The position numbers were made by a program, and so were the translations under genes. The notes below the pieces were generated by a model. It was not told the DNA's origin. It did no database searches and saw only the letters and a program-made list of their open reading frames with translations. A stretch of 52,349 bases of DNA from an uncultured Lacibacter sp. (lineage in GTDB: Bacteria > Bacteroidota > Bacteroidia > Chitinophagales > Chitinophagaceae): assembly GCF_946479605.1 (NCBI RefSeq), contig NZ_CAMLGT010000003.1, positions 1-52,349 on the forward strand. The letters are read 5' to 3'. Of the stretch, positions 23,514 to 32,014 are shown piece after piece. Positions within the stretch are counted from its first letter, which is position 1, and every line of letters begins with the position of its first letter.

Positions 23514-25262
23514 TTACAAATTTCCTTTCTTCAATTCGCTGACAATATATTCGCTTGCACGCATGCTTAATGCAAGAATGGTCCAGGTAATATTCTTATC
23601 TGCCTGCGATACAAAGGCTGCACCATCTACCACAAACAAATTCTTGCAATCATGTGCCTGGTTATGTTTATTCAATGCACTGCGTTTGGGATCATTACCC
23701 ATGCGTGCAGTACCGGCTTCATGAATAATCTTACCCGGTGCTTCCAATCCATAGTTATTCTCAGGACCATCATCGCCACCCCATGTAATAATAGCGCCCA
23801 TGTTGTGCATGATTTCTTTAAATGTTTCTTTCATGTGCTTCGCTTGTTTAATTTCATGATCGCTCCACTTTACATTAAACTTGAGCACAGGAATACCGTA
23901 CTGATCTACCACATCAGGATCAATAGCACAATAATTTGTTTCTACAGGAATGGCTTCACCACGGCCAGCCATGCCCACATTGGCACCGTAGAAATAACGC
24001 ATGTCTTCTTTTAATGAAGAACCATAACCACCGGCTTCTTTTTGTTTACCAGCGACAGCATATTTTCCATTCATCATTTGAATGTTCATGCCAAAACCAT
24101 AAGCTGGCTGACCCATACCTCCCCAATATTCAATATGATAACCACGAGGGAAATCAAGTTTTTTATTGTCTAACCACCATGGCGAATAAATATGCATGCC
24201 ACCCACACCATCTTCATTATACTTTTTACGGCCGAATAGTTTTGGTAATACACCGCCCAATGCAGCACCGGTACTATCATGCAGATATTTACCTACTACA
24301 TTGCTGCTGTTCGCTAATCCATTGGGATGTCGGGGTGATTTGGAGTTGAGCAATAATCTCGATGTTTCGCAGGCACTTGCAGCCAGTATCACTACTTTGC
24401 CTTTTACCTGGTATTCATTAAGGTCGTCTTTATTTACATAACTCACACCAGTTGCCAAGCCTTCTTTGTTCGTCAGCACTTCACGTGCCATAGCGTTGGC
24501 AATTACATCTACATTACCTGTTTTAAGTGCTGGATATATTAATACATTGGTTGAAGAGAAGTCAGCCTTCATTGTACTACAGTTGCGGCTGCACTGTGCA
24601 CAATAAATACAAGCTCCTCTTTCAGTTGTACTTTCAATTTTCTTTGTGAGAATAGATAAGCGTGATGGAATAACACGCACACCCGCTGTTGTTGCTGCAT
24701 TGCGGATAAACAGTTCATGCAAACGAGGCTTTGGAGGCGGAAGAAAAAATCCATCCGGATCATTTTCCAACCCTTCGTTGGTACCAAAAATACCAATGAG
24801 TTTATCTACACGATCGTAATATGGTTTAATGTCGTCGTAGCCGATCGGCCAGTCATCACCCAAGCCATCAATGCTTCTGCGTTTAAAATCTTTCGGGCCA
24901 AAGCGGAGAGAAATACGACCCCAGTGATTGGTTCTTCCGCCAAGCATACGGGCTCGGAACCAATCCCACTGTGTTCCGCTTTCTTTTGTATACGGTTCTC
25001 CCTCCAGTTGCCAGCCACCATAGCAGGCATCAAAATCACCGAAGGGGCGATGTTTAGTACCGGCACCTCTGCGTTTACTTTCCCATGGTTGTTTAAACTG
25101 TGTTACATTTTTTACAGGATCATACATAGTACCTGCTTCAAGAAGGCATACTTTTAATCCTGCTTTACTTAGTTCATACGCAGCCATACCACCACCTGCA
25201 CCTGAACCAACAATAACTACATCATATTCTTTTGGCTGAACTTTTACCTGGAAATCTCCCAT
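23514..25262 (-). CDS. GMC-family flavoprotein dehydrogenase with iron-sulfur motif (sugar/glucoside 3-dehydrogenase-like)
   Basis: 582 residues. FAD fold VVIVGSGAGGGMAAYELS at residue 14, the GGRTNHWG flavin motif and catalytic H and N in HEAGTARMG and DKNITWT. A cysteine cluster C218-x2-C221-x2-C224-x3-C228 lies in the middle; C218, C224 and C228 give C-x5-C-x3-C, the spacing of the 3Fe-4S ligands of FAD-glucose dehydrogenase, plus one extra cysteine. No signal peptide; export is probably with the Tat-tagged subunit-3 protein next door. It is the first gene of the leftward operon, behind the promoter at 25288-25317. It most resembles the glucoside-3-dehydrogenase/gluconate dehydrogenase group. 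Which carbon is oxidised is inferred from neighbours, especially DUF1080. Confidence 0.9.
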   Translation of the reverse strand: MGDFQVKVQPKEYDVVIVGSGAGGGMAAYELSKAGLKVCLLEAGTMYDPVKNVTQFKQPWESKRRGAGTKHRPFGDFDACYGGWQLEGEPYTKESGTQWDWFRARMLGGRTNHWGRISLRFGPKDFKRRSIDGLGDDWPIGYDDIKPYYDRVDKLIGIFGTNEGLENDPDGFFLPPPKPRLHELFIRNAATTAGVRVIPSRLSILTKKIESTTERGACIYCAQCSRNCSTMKADFSSTNVLIYPALKTGNVDVIANAMAREVLTNKEGLATGVSYVNKDDLNEYQVKGKVVILAASACETSRLLLNSKSPRHPNGLANSSNVVGKYLHDSTGAALGGVLPKLFGRKKYNEDGVGGMHIYSPWWLDNKKLDFPRGYHIEYWGGMGQPAYGFGMNIQMMNGKYAVAGKQKEAGGYGSSLKEDMRYFYGANVGMAGRGEAIPVETNYCAIDPDVVDQYGIPVLKFNVKWSDHEIKQAKHMKETFKEIMHNMGAIITWGGDDGPENNYGLEAPGKIIHEAGTARMGNDPKRSALNKHNQAHDCKNLFVVDGAAFVSQADKNITWTILALSMRASEYIVSELKKGNL

Positions 25263-25287
25263 GACAATGCAATTGGTTTGAAGGTTC

Positions 25288-25317
25288 TAAAGGTAATGAC
25301 TAAATGAAAACAACAAA
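25288..25317 (-). promoter_or_regulatory. Promoter of the leftward operon
   Basis: Minus strand TTTG at 25314-25317, an 18-bp spacer and TACCTTTA at 25288-25295 (one mismatch to TAnnTTTG). It predicts a leader of about 20 nt. Confidence 0.5.
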
Positions 25318-25420
25318 ACGAAATAAAACACTGAAACAAGCTGAATAGAAAATGAAACACTTTTTTTTATGAACGGATAATTTCAATGTTGATAATACGA
25401 TCTTTTCAACTAATGATTTT

Positions 25421-25447
25421 TTTATGTTTTACCGGTTAAAACATAAA
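25421..25447. promoter_or_regulatory. Inverted repeat, candidate operator of unknown factor
   Basis: Perfect 11-bp arms TTTATGTTTTA and TAAAACATAAA around the 5-nt spacer CCGGT. There is no T-tract and it lies between divergent promoters, so it is more likely a protein-binding dyad than a terminator. Confidence 0.5.
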
Positions 25448-25456
25448 CAAGTGATA

Positions 25457-25474
25457 GTTTCAAACGTTTGCAAC
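25457..25474. promoter_or_regulatory. LacI/GalR-type operator
   Basis: GTTTCAAACGTTTGCAAC is an 18-bp dyad with one mismatched pair and a central CAAACGTTTG. The inner 14 bp match the LacI-family (cre-like) pattern TGNAANCGNTTNCA with a single mismatch. It sits 21 bp upstream of the rightward -33 element. Confidence 0.65.
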
Positions 25475-25495
25475 TTTCACTTAAAAAATTAACAG

Positions 25496-25525
25496 TTTGT
25501 ACTATACAGAAATACCCTAAATTTA
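25496..25525 (+). promoter_or_regulatory. Promoter of the rightward operon
   Basis: TTTG at 25496-25499, an 18-bp spacer and TAAATTTA at 25518-25525 (one mismatch). The frame of the MFS gene is open upstream to a TTG inside this region, so the start at 25566 is preferred. Confidence 0.5.
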
Positions 25526-25565
25526 TTTTTTGCTTCAACCAACCGAAACGTTAAACGATTGTAGA

Positions 25566-26837
25566 ATGAACTCCATCAACCGTAATCAATTATTTATCGG
25601 CAGCTGCCTTGCATTGTTAGTTACTTCATTGTCTTTCGGAATCAGGGCCGGCATCCTCAGTAAACTTGGAACAGATTTTAATTTAAATGCCACGCAATTG
25701 GGCACTATCGCCGCAACAGCTTTTTGGGGATTTCCGTTAGCTGTTATTATTGGCGGTATGGTGGTTGACCTCATTGGTATGAAACGATTATTGGAACTTG
25801 CTTTCTTCTTTCACCTTGCAGGTATATTATTGACCATTTTTGCAGGAGGTTTCTGGAGCTTATTCATTTCTACACTGCTTATTGGCATTGCTAACGGTAC
25901 TGTGGAAGCTGCCTGCAACCCGTTAGTAACAACGCTGTACCCCGATAAAAAAACAACCAAACTTAATCATTTCCATTTGTGGTTCCCCGGTGGTATTGTT
26001 ATAGGCACCTTGATCAGTTTTTATTTCTCGAAATTTAACATTGGCTGGCAAATACAGGTAGGTACCATGCTTATACCTACGCTTATTTATGGCTTCCTGT
26101 TTTTAAAACTGAAATTCCCTGTTACAGAACGTGTGGCAGCAGGTGTAAGCACAGGCGAAATGTATAAATCGTTGGGCAATCCGTTATTCCTGTTTATGAT
26201 CATCTGCATGTTTGGCACGGCCATTACTGAATTGTTTACGGGCCAGTGGATCGATGTTTTGCTTCGTAATGTAACTGATAACGCTTTACTTATTCTTACT
26301 GTTACCACATTGGTGATGGTAATAGGAAGAGGTTTTGCTGAACCAGTTGTTCACAGACTTTCACCCACAGGTGTTTTGCTTATTTCAGCCATTTTATCAG
26401 CAGCAGGTTTGTATCTATTAGGACACAGCAGTGGCAACACTTTATTTGCCGGAGCTATTGTGTTTGGAATGGGTGTTTGTTTTTTCTGGCCAACCATGCT
26501 GGGCTTTGTAGCAGAATATTTGCCAAAGACCGGTGCCGTGGGTTTAAACTTCATGGGCGGTGCAGGTATGTTTGCCGTTTCTGTTTATATGATGTTTATG
26601 GGTAAGTTTTATGATGAGAAACTCGTTGCCAAACTTCCTGCAAACTCAAATTTAACCGACTATAGTGCCGCAGCTCCTGATTCTGAGATGGGAAAAGCAT
26701 TGGCACAGGCAAAAGTAACTGCCGGACCGGAAATTATTAATGCAACACTTATTATACCAATCATCTTAACTGTTGCGTTTGCAGGTTTATATATCTACAT
26801 GCGTGGTAAAAGCAAACAAAGTTTAACCACAGCGTAA
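25566..26837 (+). CDS. MFS sugar permease (FucP/nucleoside-sugar porter-like)
   Basis: 423 residues with about twelve transmembrane helices. N-terminus MNSINRNQLFIGSCLALLVTSLSFGIRAG, a loop GMVVDLIGMKRLLE typical of the MFS A motif region between helices 2 and 3, and LVTTLYPDKKTTKLNHFHLWFPGG, as in Bacteroidota sugar MFS transporters. It is the first gene of the rightward operon. By position it would import the product of periplasmic oxidation and cleavage, such as a 3-keto-hexose or released glucose, but the substrate cannot be read directly. The gap to the next gene is 41 nt. Confidence 0.85.
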   Translation: MNSINRNQLFIGSCLALLVTSLSFGIRAGILSKLGTDFNLNATQLGTIAATAFWGFPLAVIIGGMVVDLIGMKRLLELAFFFHLAGILLTIFAGGFWSLFISTLLIGIANGTVEAACNPLVTTLYPDKKTTKLNHFHLWFPGGIVIGTLISFYFSKFNIGWQIQVGTMLIPTLIYGFLFLKLKFPVTERVAAGVSTGEMYKSLGNPLFLFMIICMFGTAITELFTGQWIDVLLRNVTDNALLILTVTTLVMVIGRGFAEPVVHRLSPTGVLLISAILSAAGLYLLGHSSGNTLFAGAIVFGMGVCFFWPTMLGFVAEYLPKTGAVGLNFMGGAGMFAVSVYMMFMGKFYDEKLVAKLPANSNLTDYSAAAPDSEMGKALAQAKVTAGPEIINATLIIPIILTVAFAGLYIYMRGKSKQSLTTA

Positions 26838-26878
26838 TTTATTTCGTAGCACTCAACTAAATCTTCACAATATTATAT

Positions 26879-27775
26879 ATGAGTAATACCAGGAGAGAAG
26901 CCATTAAAAAATTTGCCGCTGCAACTGTAGCTGTTACAGCAGGCAACGTAGTAACAGGCGGTACAATGGAACGTATTATGGGAGAAGAACAGCATAAATT
27001 AAAAGGCAATATCAATCATTCGGTTTGTAAATGGACGCATGACTTTCTTTCGCTTGAAGAGTTATGTATTGAAGTAAAGAAGATGGGCTTTTCTGCCATT
27101 GACCTGCTTACGCCCGATGAATGGCTCACTGCAAAAAAACACGGCATTCATTGCTCCATGTGTTATCCAAAAGGCAAGATCAGTTTAACTGAAGGATGGA
27201 ATAACAAAAACAATCATGCACATTTAATTGCAGCTTATACCGAAGCTATTCCACTAGTGGCAGAAGCCGGTTATCAAAACCTCATCTGCTTTAGTGGTAA
27301 CCGAAACGGCATGGACGATGAAACAGGTTTGCAAAACTGTGTGGAAGGTTTAAAACAAATTATGCCGCTTGCAGAAAAGCATAATGTCATCATCCAGATA
27401 GAAGTATTTAACAGCAAGGTTGATCATAAAGATTACATGGCTGATAATACCAAATGGACAATTGAATTATGTAAACGTCTAGGCTCGCCCAATTTCAAAA
27501 TACTGTATGATATTTATCACATGCAGATCAGTGAAGGCGATATTATCCGCACCATCAAACAACATCATCAATACTTTGGTCATTATCATACCGCCGGTGT
27601 TCCTGGCAGGCATGAGATCATTGAAAACCAGGAGCTGTTTTATCCTGCTATTATGAAAGCTATTCTCGAAACGGGGTACAAAGGATATGTGGCACAGGAA
27701 TATATTCCAACAGGAAAAACAAAAGAAGAAAAACTGGCTGCGTTGAAAGATGCAGTGAGGAGATGTGATGTGTAA
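26879..27775 (+). CDS. Hydroxypyruvate isomerase-like TIM-barrel protein, exported
   Basis: 298 residues. N-terminus MSNTRREAIKKFAAATVAVTAG is a twin-arginine-type signal. The barrel contains hydroxypyruvate isomerase-like metal-site blocks: VIIQIEVFNSKVDH (Glu), KILYDIYHMQ (Asp) and GHYHTAGVPGRHE (His), and a late YVAQEYIP (Glu). Annotated relatives isomerise hydroxypyruvate, but periplasmic export in a sugar-oxidation operon argues for a different carbonyl substrate, such as a keto-sugar. It belongs with the TIM-barrel proteins at 18987 and 32015 as one of three in the cluster. Confidence 0.82.
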   Translation: MSNTRREAIKKFAAATVAVTAGNVVTGGTMERIMGEEQHKLKGNINHSVCKWTHDFLSLEELCIEVKKMGFSAIDLLTPDEWLTAKKHGIHCSMCYPKGKISLTEGWNNKNNHAHLIAAYTEAIPLVAEAGYQNLICFSGNRNGMDDETGLQNCVEGLKQIMPLAEKHNVIIQIEVFNSKVDHKDYMADNTKWTIELCKRLGSPNFKILYDIYHMQISEGDIIRTIKQHHQYFGHYHTAGVPGRHEIIENQELFYPAIMKAILETGYKGYVAQEYIPTGKTKEEKLAALKDAVRRCDV

Positions 27776-27783
27776 AGATCACC

Positions 27784-27804
27784 TGTCAGTTGCCAATAGG
27801 CAAT
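27784..27804. repeat. 7-bp periodic array upstream of the tandem GMC genes
   Basis: Three heptamers TGTCAGT, TGCCAAT, AGGCAAT, which are the same type as the units at 21308-21342. It also contains the short dyad TTGCC-AATA-GGCAA spanning the units. Confidence 0.45.
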
Positions 27805-27859
27805 TGATAAAAATCTAAAGCTTAGTTCATACAAACAATAACCAATCAAATAAGATAAC

Positions 27860-29545
27860 ATGCCGGATAATAATGTGTACGACGCCATTGTCATTGGCTC
27901 GGGGATCAGCGGAGGCTGGGCTGCAAAGGAATTAACCCAAAAAGGTCTTAAAACAATTATGCTGGAACGTGGCCGTAACATTGAACATATCAAAGGTTAT
28001 GTAAACGCATCCAAAGACAGCTGGGAGTTTCCACACAGAGGAGCCAGGCCAACACAACAAATGATTGAAGATTACCCGGTGTTAAAACGTGATTATCCGC
28101 TTAACGAAACTGTGCTTGATTACTGGGTGAAAGACAAAGAGTGCCCTTATGTAGAAGAAAAACGTTTCGATTGGTATCGTGGTTATCATGTCGGTGGCCG
28201 TTCACTTACATGGGGCCGTCAAAGTTATCGTTTCAACAAATGGGATTTTGAAGCCAACGCAAAAGAAGGGATTGCCATTGACTGGCCAATCCGCTATGAT
28301 GATATTGCTCCGTGGTACAGTTATGCAGAACGTTTTGCAGGCATCCAGGGAAGTAAAGACGGTTTAGATGTATTGCCCGATGGTGATTTTATGCCCGCCA
28401 TGGAACTGAACTGTGTGGAGAAAGAAGTAAAGAAACGTTTACTTGATTTTTATAAAGGAACAAGACATCTTATCATTGGCCGCAGTGCCAATCTTACACA
28501 ACCACATAACGATCGTATCAACTGCCAGTACCGCAACCGTTGCTGGAGAGGTTGTCCGTTTGGTGGTTATTTCAGTACCCAATCAGCTACGTTACCAGCG
28601 GCAATGGCTACAGGTAACTTAACACTTCGTCCTTTCTCAATTGTTACAAAAATTTTGTACGATAAGGATACCAAAAAAGCAACCGGTGTTGAAATACTGG
28701 ATGCAGAAACAAACAAAACATATGAGTATAAAGCAAAGATCGTATTCGTTTGCGCATCGGCCTTTAACTCTACATGGGTGTTAATGAACTCTGCCACTGA
28801 TGTTTGGGAAGGTGGCTTGGGCAGCAGCAGTGGTGAACTTGGTCATAATGTAATGGACCATCATTTCCGCTGCGGAGCCAATGGTAAAGCAGAAGGTTTC
28901 AGTGATAAATATTTGTACGGACGCAGGCCAACAGGTGTGTACATTCCCCGCTTCCGTAATATTTATGATGATAAGCGTGATTACCTGCGTGGTTTTGGAT
29001 ACCAGGGAGGTGCTGGCCGTGGAAGAGGTGCCGAAGTAGCAGAAATGACGATTGGAGCTGAGTTGAAAGATGCTTTGAGTATGCCAAACGATGAATGGAA
29101 CATGGGCATTACAGCATTTGGTGAAATGCTTCCGTATCATGAAAATAAAATATCACTCGATAAAACAGTAAAAGACAAATGGGGCTTGCCTGTTTTAAAA
29201 ATGGATGTTGAGGTCAAAGAAAATGAGAAGAAGATGCGGGTGGATATGATGAACGATGCAAAGGAAATGCTGGAAGCAGCAGGCCTTAAAGATGTAAAAA
29301 CATTCGACTATGGTTATGCAGTAGGCCAGGGTATTCATGAAATGGGAACTGCACGTATGGGTCGTGATCCTAAATCAAGCGTACTTAACGGTAACAACCA
29401 GGTTTGGGATGCAAAGAATGTATTTGTTACCGATGGTGCATGTATGACTTCAGCATCTTGCGTAAACCCTTCTCTTACTTATATGGCATTAACTGCACGT
29501 GCTGCTGATTTTGCAGTAAGTGAATTAAAGAAAGGAAACCTTTAA
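27860..29545 (+). CDS. GMC-family flavoprotein dehydrogenase, copy 1 of a tandem pair
   Basis: 561 residues. FAD fold AIVIGSGISGGWAAKEL, flavin motif GGRSLTWGRQSYR and active-site HEMGTARMG with NPSLTYMALTARAAD, giving the His-Asn pair of GMC enzymes. The middle of the protein has C222-x5-C228-x3-C232 (NCQYRNRCWRGCPFGG), matching the spacing of the 3Fe-4S ligands of FAD-dependent glucose dehydrogenase. No signal peptide; the Tat-bearing subunit-3 protein of this operon would export it. Next to it, 10 nt away, lies a close paralog. It is an alpha (catalytic) subunit of a sugar dehydrogenase; whether it oxidises C1, C2 or C3 is unknown. Confidence 0.9.
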   Translation: MPDNNVYDAIVIGSGISGGWAAKELTQKGLKTIMLERGRNIEHIKGYVNASKDSWEFPHRGARPTQQMIEDYPVLKRDYPLNETVLDYWVKDKECPYVEEKRFDWYRGYHVGGRSLTWGRQSYRFNKWDFEANAKEGIAIDWPIRYDDIAPWYSYAERFAGIQGSKDGLDVLPDGDFMPAMELNCVEKEVKKRLLDFYKGTRHLIIGRSANLTQPHNDRINCQYRNRCWRGCPFGGYFSTQSATLPAAMATGNLTLRPFSIVTKILYDKDTKKATGVEILDAETNKTYEYKAKIVFVCASAFNSTWVLMNSATDVWEGGLGSSSGELGHNVMDHHFRCGANGKAEGFSDKYLYGRRPTGVYIPRFRNIYDDKRDYLRGFGYQGGAGRGRGAEVAEMTIGAELKDALSMPNDEWNMGITAFGEMLPYHENKISLDKTVKDKWGLPVLKMDVEVKENEKKMRVDMMNDAKEMLEAAGLKDVKTFDYGYAVGQGIHEMGTARMGRDPKSSVLNGNNQVWDAKNVFVTDGACMTSASCVNPSLTYMALTARAADFAVSELKKGNL

Positions 29546-29555
29546 TCAATCGATC

Positions 29556-31238
29556 ATGGCAGATAATACATTTGATGCAATTGTAATCGGGTCGGGCATC
29601 AGCGGCGGCTGGGCAGCGAAAGAACTTTGCGAAAAAGGTCTTAAAGTATTAATGCTTGAGCGTGGTGCTGAACATAAACACATCACCGATTACAAGACTG
29701 CCGCAAAAATGCCGTGGGAGTTTGAACATAGAGGAAAAACCACACAGCAACAGAAAGAAGATTATCCTGTTATTCACAGAGGATGGGCTGCCAATGAGCG
29801 TGTAATGGATGCATGGGCCAATGAAAAAGATTCACCTTATACAGAAGTAAAACCATTTACCTGGTGGCGTAGCTATCGTATGGGTGGCCGTTCTGTATTA
29901 TGGGGGAGGCACAGTTACCGTTGGAGCGATCTTGATTTTGATGCTAATGCGAAAGATGGTTTTGGTGTTGACTGGCCCATCCGTTATAAAGATATTGCTC
30001 CCTGGTACGATCATGTAGAACGCTTTGCAGGCATCAGTGGTTCGCTTGAAGGATTACCTTATTTGCCCGATGGACAATTTCTTCCGCCTGTGCCATTGAA
30101 TATTGTAGAAAAAGATGTAGCTGCAAAGATCAAAGCATTTTATAAAGGTGAACGGCAAATGATCAACAGCCGTGTAGCGAATATAACAGTGCCACATGAT
30201 CAACGTCCCGGTTGCCAGTTTCGTAACCGTTTCTGGGAAGGTTGTCCGTTTGGTTGTTATTTCAGAACACATTCTTATACTTTACCTGATGCAGTAAGAA
30301 CAAACAATATCCCAGTACGGCCTTTATCAATTGTAACAAAGATCCTTTACGATAAAGACAAGAAAAAAGCGAGCGGAGTAGAAGTGCTTGATACAATGGA
30401 TAACAAAACCTATGAGTACAAAGCAAAGATCATTTTTGTTTGTGCGTCTGCATTAAACTCTACATGGTTGTTGTTTAATTCAGCTACTGATATATGGCCC
30501 GGTGGTTTAGGCAGCAGCAGCGGCGAACTGGGGCATAACGTAATGGATCATCATTATAATCTTGGAGTTAGTGGCGAAATAGATGGCTACGAAAATGTAA
30601 CAGAGTATGGTCGTCGTCCTGCTGGTTTTTATATCAGCCGTTTTGCCAATACACCCGGCGACAAGCAACGGAATTTTGTAAGAGGTTATGGTTACCAGGG
30701 AAGCGCAAGCAGGCAAGGTTGGGGAAGAGTTGTTGCAGAACTAAGCATTGGTGCTGAGTTAAAAGAAGCGTTGACTGAACCGGGCGGATGGCGCATTGGT
30801 GCAACAGGTTTTGGAGAAATACTTCCTTATCATGAAAATAAAATTTCACTGGATAAAGAAGTAAAAGATAAATGGGGATTACCTGTTCTGTCAATGGATG
30901 CTGAACTGAAAGAGAATGAAATAAACATGCGGAAGGATATTAAAGAAGATCTGAAGGCAATGTTTGAAGCAGCAGGTGTAAAAAAAATATCTTCTTACGA
31001 TTCAGGGCATGCAATGGGGCATGGTATTCATGAAATGGGAACTGCACGTATGGGTCGTGATCCCAAAACATCGGTACTTAACGGTAATAACCAGGTGTGG
31101 GACGCTCCCAACGTTTTTGTTACTGATGGCGCATGCATGACCAGCTCTTCCTGTGTAAATCCATCTTTAACTTATATGGCATTAACGGCACGAGCTGCTG
31201 ATTTTGCTGTAACAGAATTAAAAAAAGGGAACCTGTAA
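29556..31238 (+). CDS. GMC-family flavoprotein dehydrogenase, copy 2 with altered iron-sulfur motif
   Basis: 560 residues, clearly homologous to its neighbour over the whole length (same FAD fold AIVIGSGISGGWAAKEL, GGRSVLWGRHSYR, HEMGTARMGRDPK and the final TARAADFAV). The iron-sulfur loop differs: C220-x5-F226-x3-C230 followed by C234, so phenylalanine replaces the middle cysteine ligand and a new cysteine appears three residues after the last one. If the cluster is lost, electrons would need another route; alternatively C234 could serve. The catalytic His and Asn are intact. A tandem duplication with divergence is the simplest explanation. Confidence 0.9.
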   Translation: MADNTFDAIVIGSGISGGWAAKELCEKGLKVLMLERGAEHKHITDYKTAAKMPWEFEHRGKTTQQQKEDYPVIHRGWAANERVMDAWANEKDSPYTEVKPFTWWRSYRMGGRSVLWGRHSYRWSDLDFDANAKDGFGVDWPIRYKDIAPWYDHVERFAGISGSLEGLPYLPDGQFLPPVPLNIVEKDVAAKIKAFYKGERQMINSRVANITVPHDQRPGCQFRNRFWEGCPFGCYFRTHSYTLPDAVRTNNIPVRPLSIVTKILYDKDKKKASGVEVLDTMDNKTYEYKAKIIFVCASALNSTWLLFNSATDIWPGGLGSSSGELGHNVMDHHYNLGVSGEIDGYENVTEYGRRPAGFYISRFANTPGDKQRNFVRGYGYQGSASRQGWGRVVAELSIGAELKEALTEPGGWRIGATGFGEILPYHENKISLDKEVKDKWGLPVLSMDAELKENEINMRKDIKEDLKAMFEAAGVKKISSYDSGHAMGHGIHEMGTARMGRDPKTSVLNGNNQVWDAPNVFVTDGACMTSSSCVNPSLTYMALTARAADFAVTELKKGNL

Positions 31239-31274
31239 ACAATATTTAAACAAACATTTAAATCAACTATTTAT

Positions 31275-31913
31275 ATGAACCGTCGTGATCTTTTAAAACA
31301 AATAGCATTGCTCACCGGTGGTGCTGTTATTGGTGGCGAATTGTTTTTAGCCGGTTGTAAAACAGGACCAAAAGCAGCAGCAGATTTTTCAGCTGCCAAT
31401 ATTTCTTTATTAGATGAAGTAGCTGAAACAATTATTCCGGCTACATCAACTCCGGGTGCAAAGGCAGCTAAAGTGGGTGAGTTTATGAAAGTAATGGTAA
31501 CAGATTGTTACACACAACGCCAGCAGGATGCTTTCATGAGTGGTATTGGAGAACTTGATGAAGCCAGCAAAAAAATGCACAGCAAATCATTTATTGAATC
31601 TACGCCTGAGGAACGCAAAGCCTTGCTGATAAGTCTTGAAAAAGAAGCGAAAGAATTCAACAGCAAACGTGATGAAGCCGATAAGCCATTGCGTGAAGAA
31701 CATAAGAAAAAAAATGAAACCCTTGCATGGAAAGATCAGAAAGATTTTGAAGGTGCGCCAAGTCATTATTATACTATGATGAAGCAATTGACATTGCTTG
31801 GCTTCTTCAGTTCAAAAACCGGAATGACTGAAACATTACGTCACAACCCTATTCCTGGAAAATATGATGGTGCTTTCCCTTATGCAAAAGGTGATAAGGC
31901 CTGGGCTGAATAA
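31275..31913 (+). CDS. Gluconate 2-dehydrogenase subunit 3 family protein, Tat lipoprotein
   Basis: 212 residues. MNRRDLLKQIALLTGG is a twin-arginine signal, followed by FLAGCK, a lipobox (C about 28), so it is likely a Tat-exported lipoprotein. The Gluconate_2-dh3 domain includes SLLDEVAETIIPATSTPGAKAAKVGEF and SHYYTMMKQLTLLGFFSS. It should chaperone and export the two GMC proteins encoded immediately upstream, and hold them at the membrane close to the electron acceptor. A charged, Lys/Glu-rich stretch lies in the middle (about 105-155). No cytochrome c gene occurs in this rightward operon; the one in the leftward operon may serve both. Confidence 0.85.
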   Translation: MNRRDLLKQIALLTGGAVIGGELFLAGCKTGPKAAADFSAANISLLDEVAETIIPATSTPGAKAAKVGEFMKVMVTDCYTQRQQDAFMSGIGELDEASKKMHSKSFIESTPEERKALLISLEKEAKEFNSKRDEADKPLREEHKKKNETLAWKDQKDFEGAPSHYYTMMKQLTLLGFFSSKTGMTETLRHNPIPGKYDGAFPYAKGDKAWAE

Positions 31914-32014
31914 AGCAACGGTTCAATTATTGCTTTCGTCTTTCAACAACAAACGTTTAGTTTAAACAATACTTCCGCTGAGGAATGATTTAGCGGAAGT
32001 TTCAATCTCATAAA

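Larger units (their letters stand above)
25263..25565. other. Divergent promoter region of the sugar-oxidation operons
   Basis: 303 bp between the GMC and MFS genes. It holds the leftward promoter (25288-25317), an 11-bp inverted repeat (25421-25447), a LacI-type operator (25457-25474) and the rightward promoter (25496-25525). No gene is seen. Composition is AT-rich apart from the dyads. No regulator gene occurs in the window, so control is likely in trans. Confidence 0.75.

Noticed and set aside
25421..25447. The 27-bp inverted repeat as an intrinsic terminator.
   Set aside because: It lies between divergent promoters, lacks a T-tract and no gene reads into it from either side.
27860..31238. 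The two tandem GMC genes as an assembly duplication artefact.
   Set aside because: Sequence differs throughout, including active-site surroundings and the iron-sulfur loop, so they are true paralogs.
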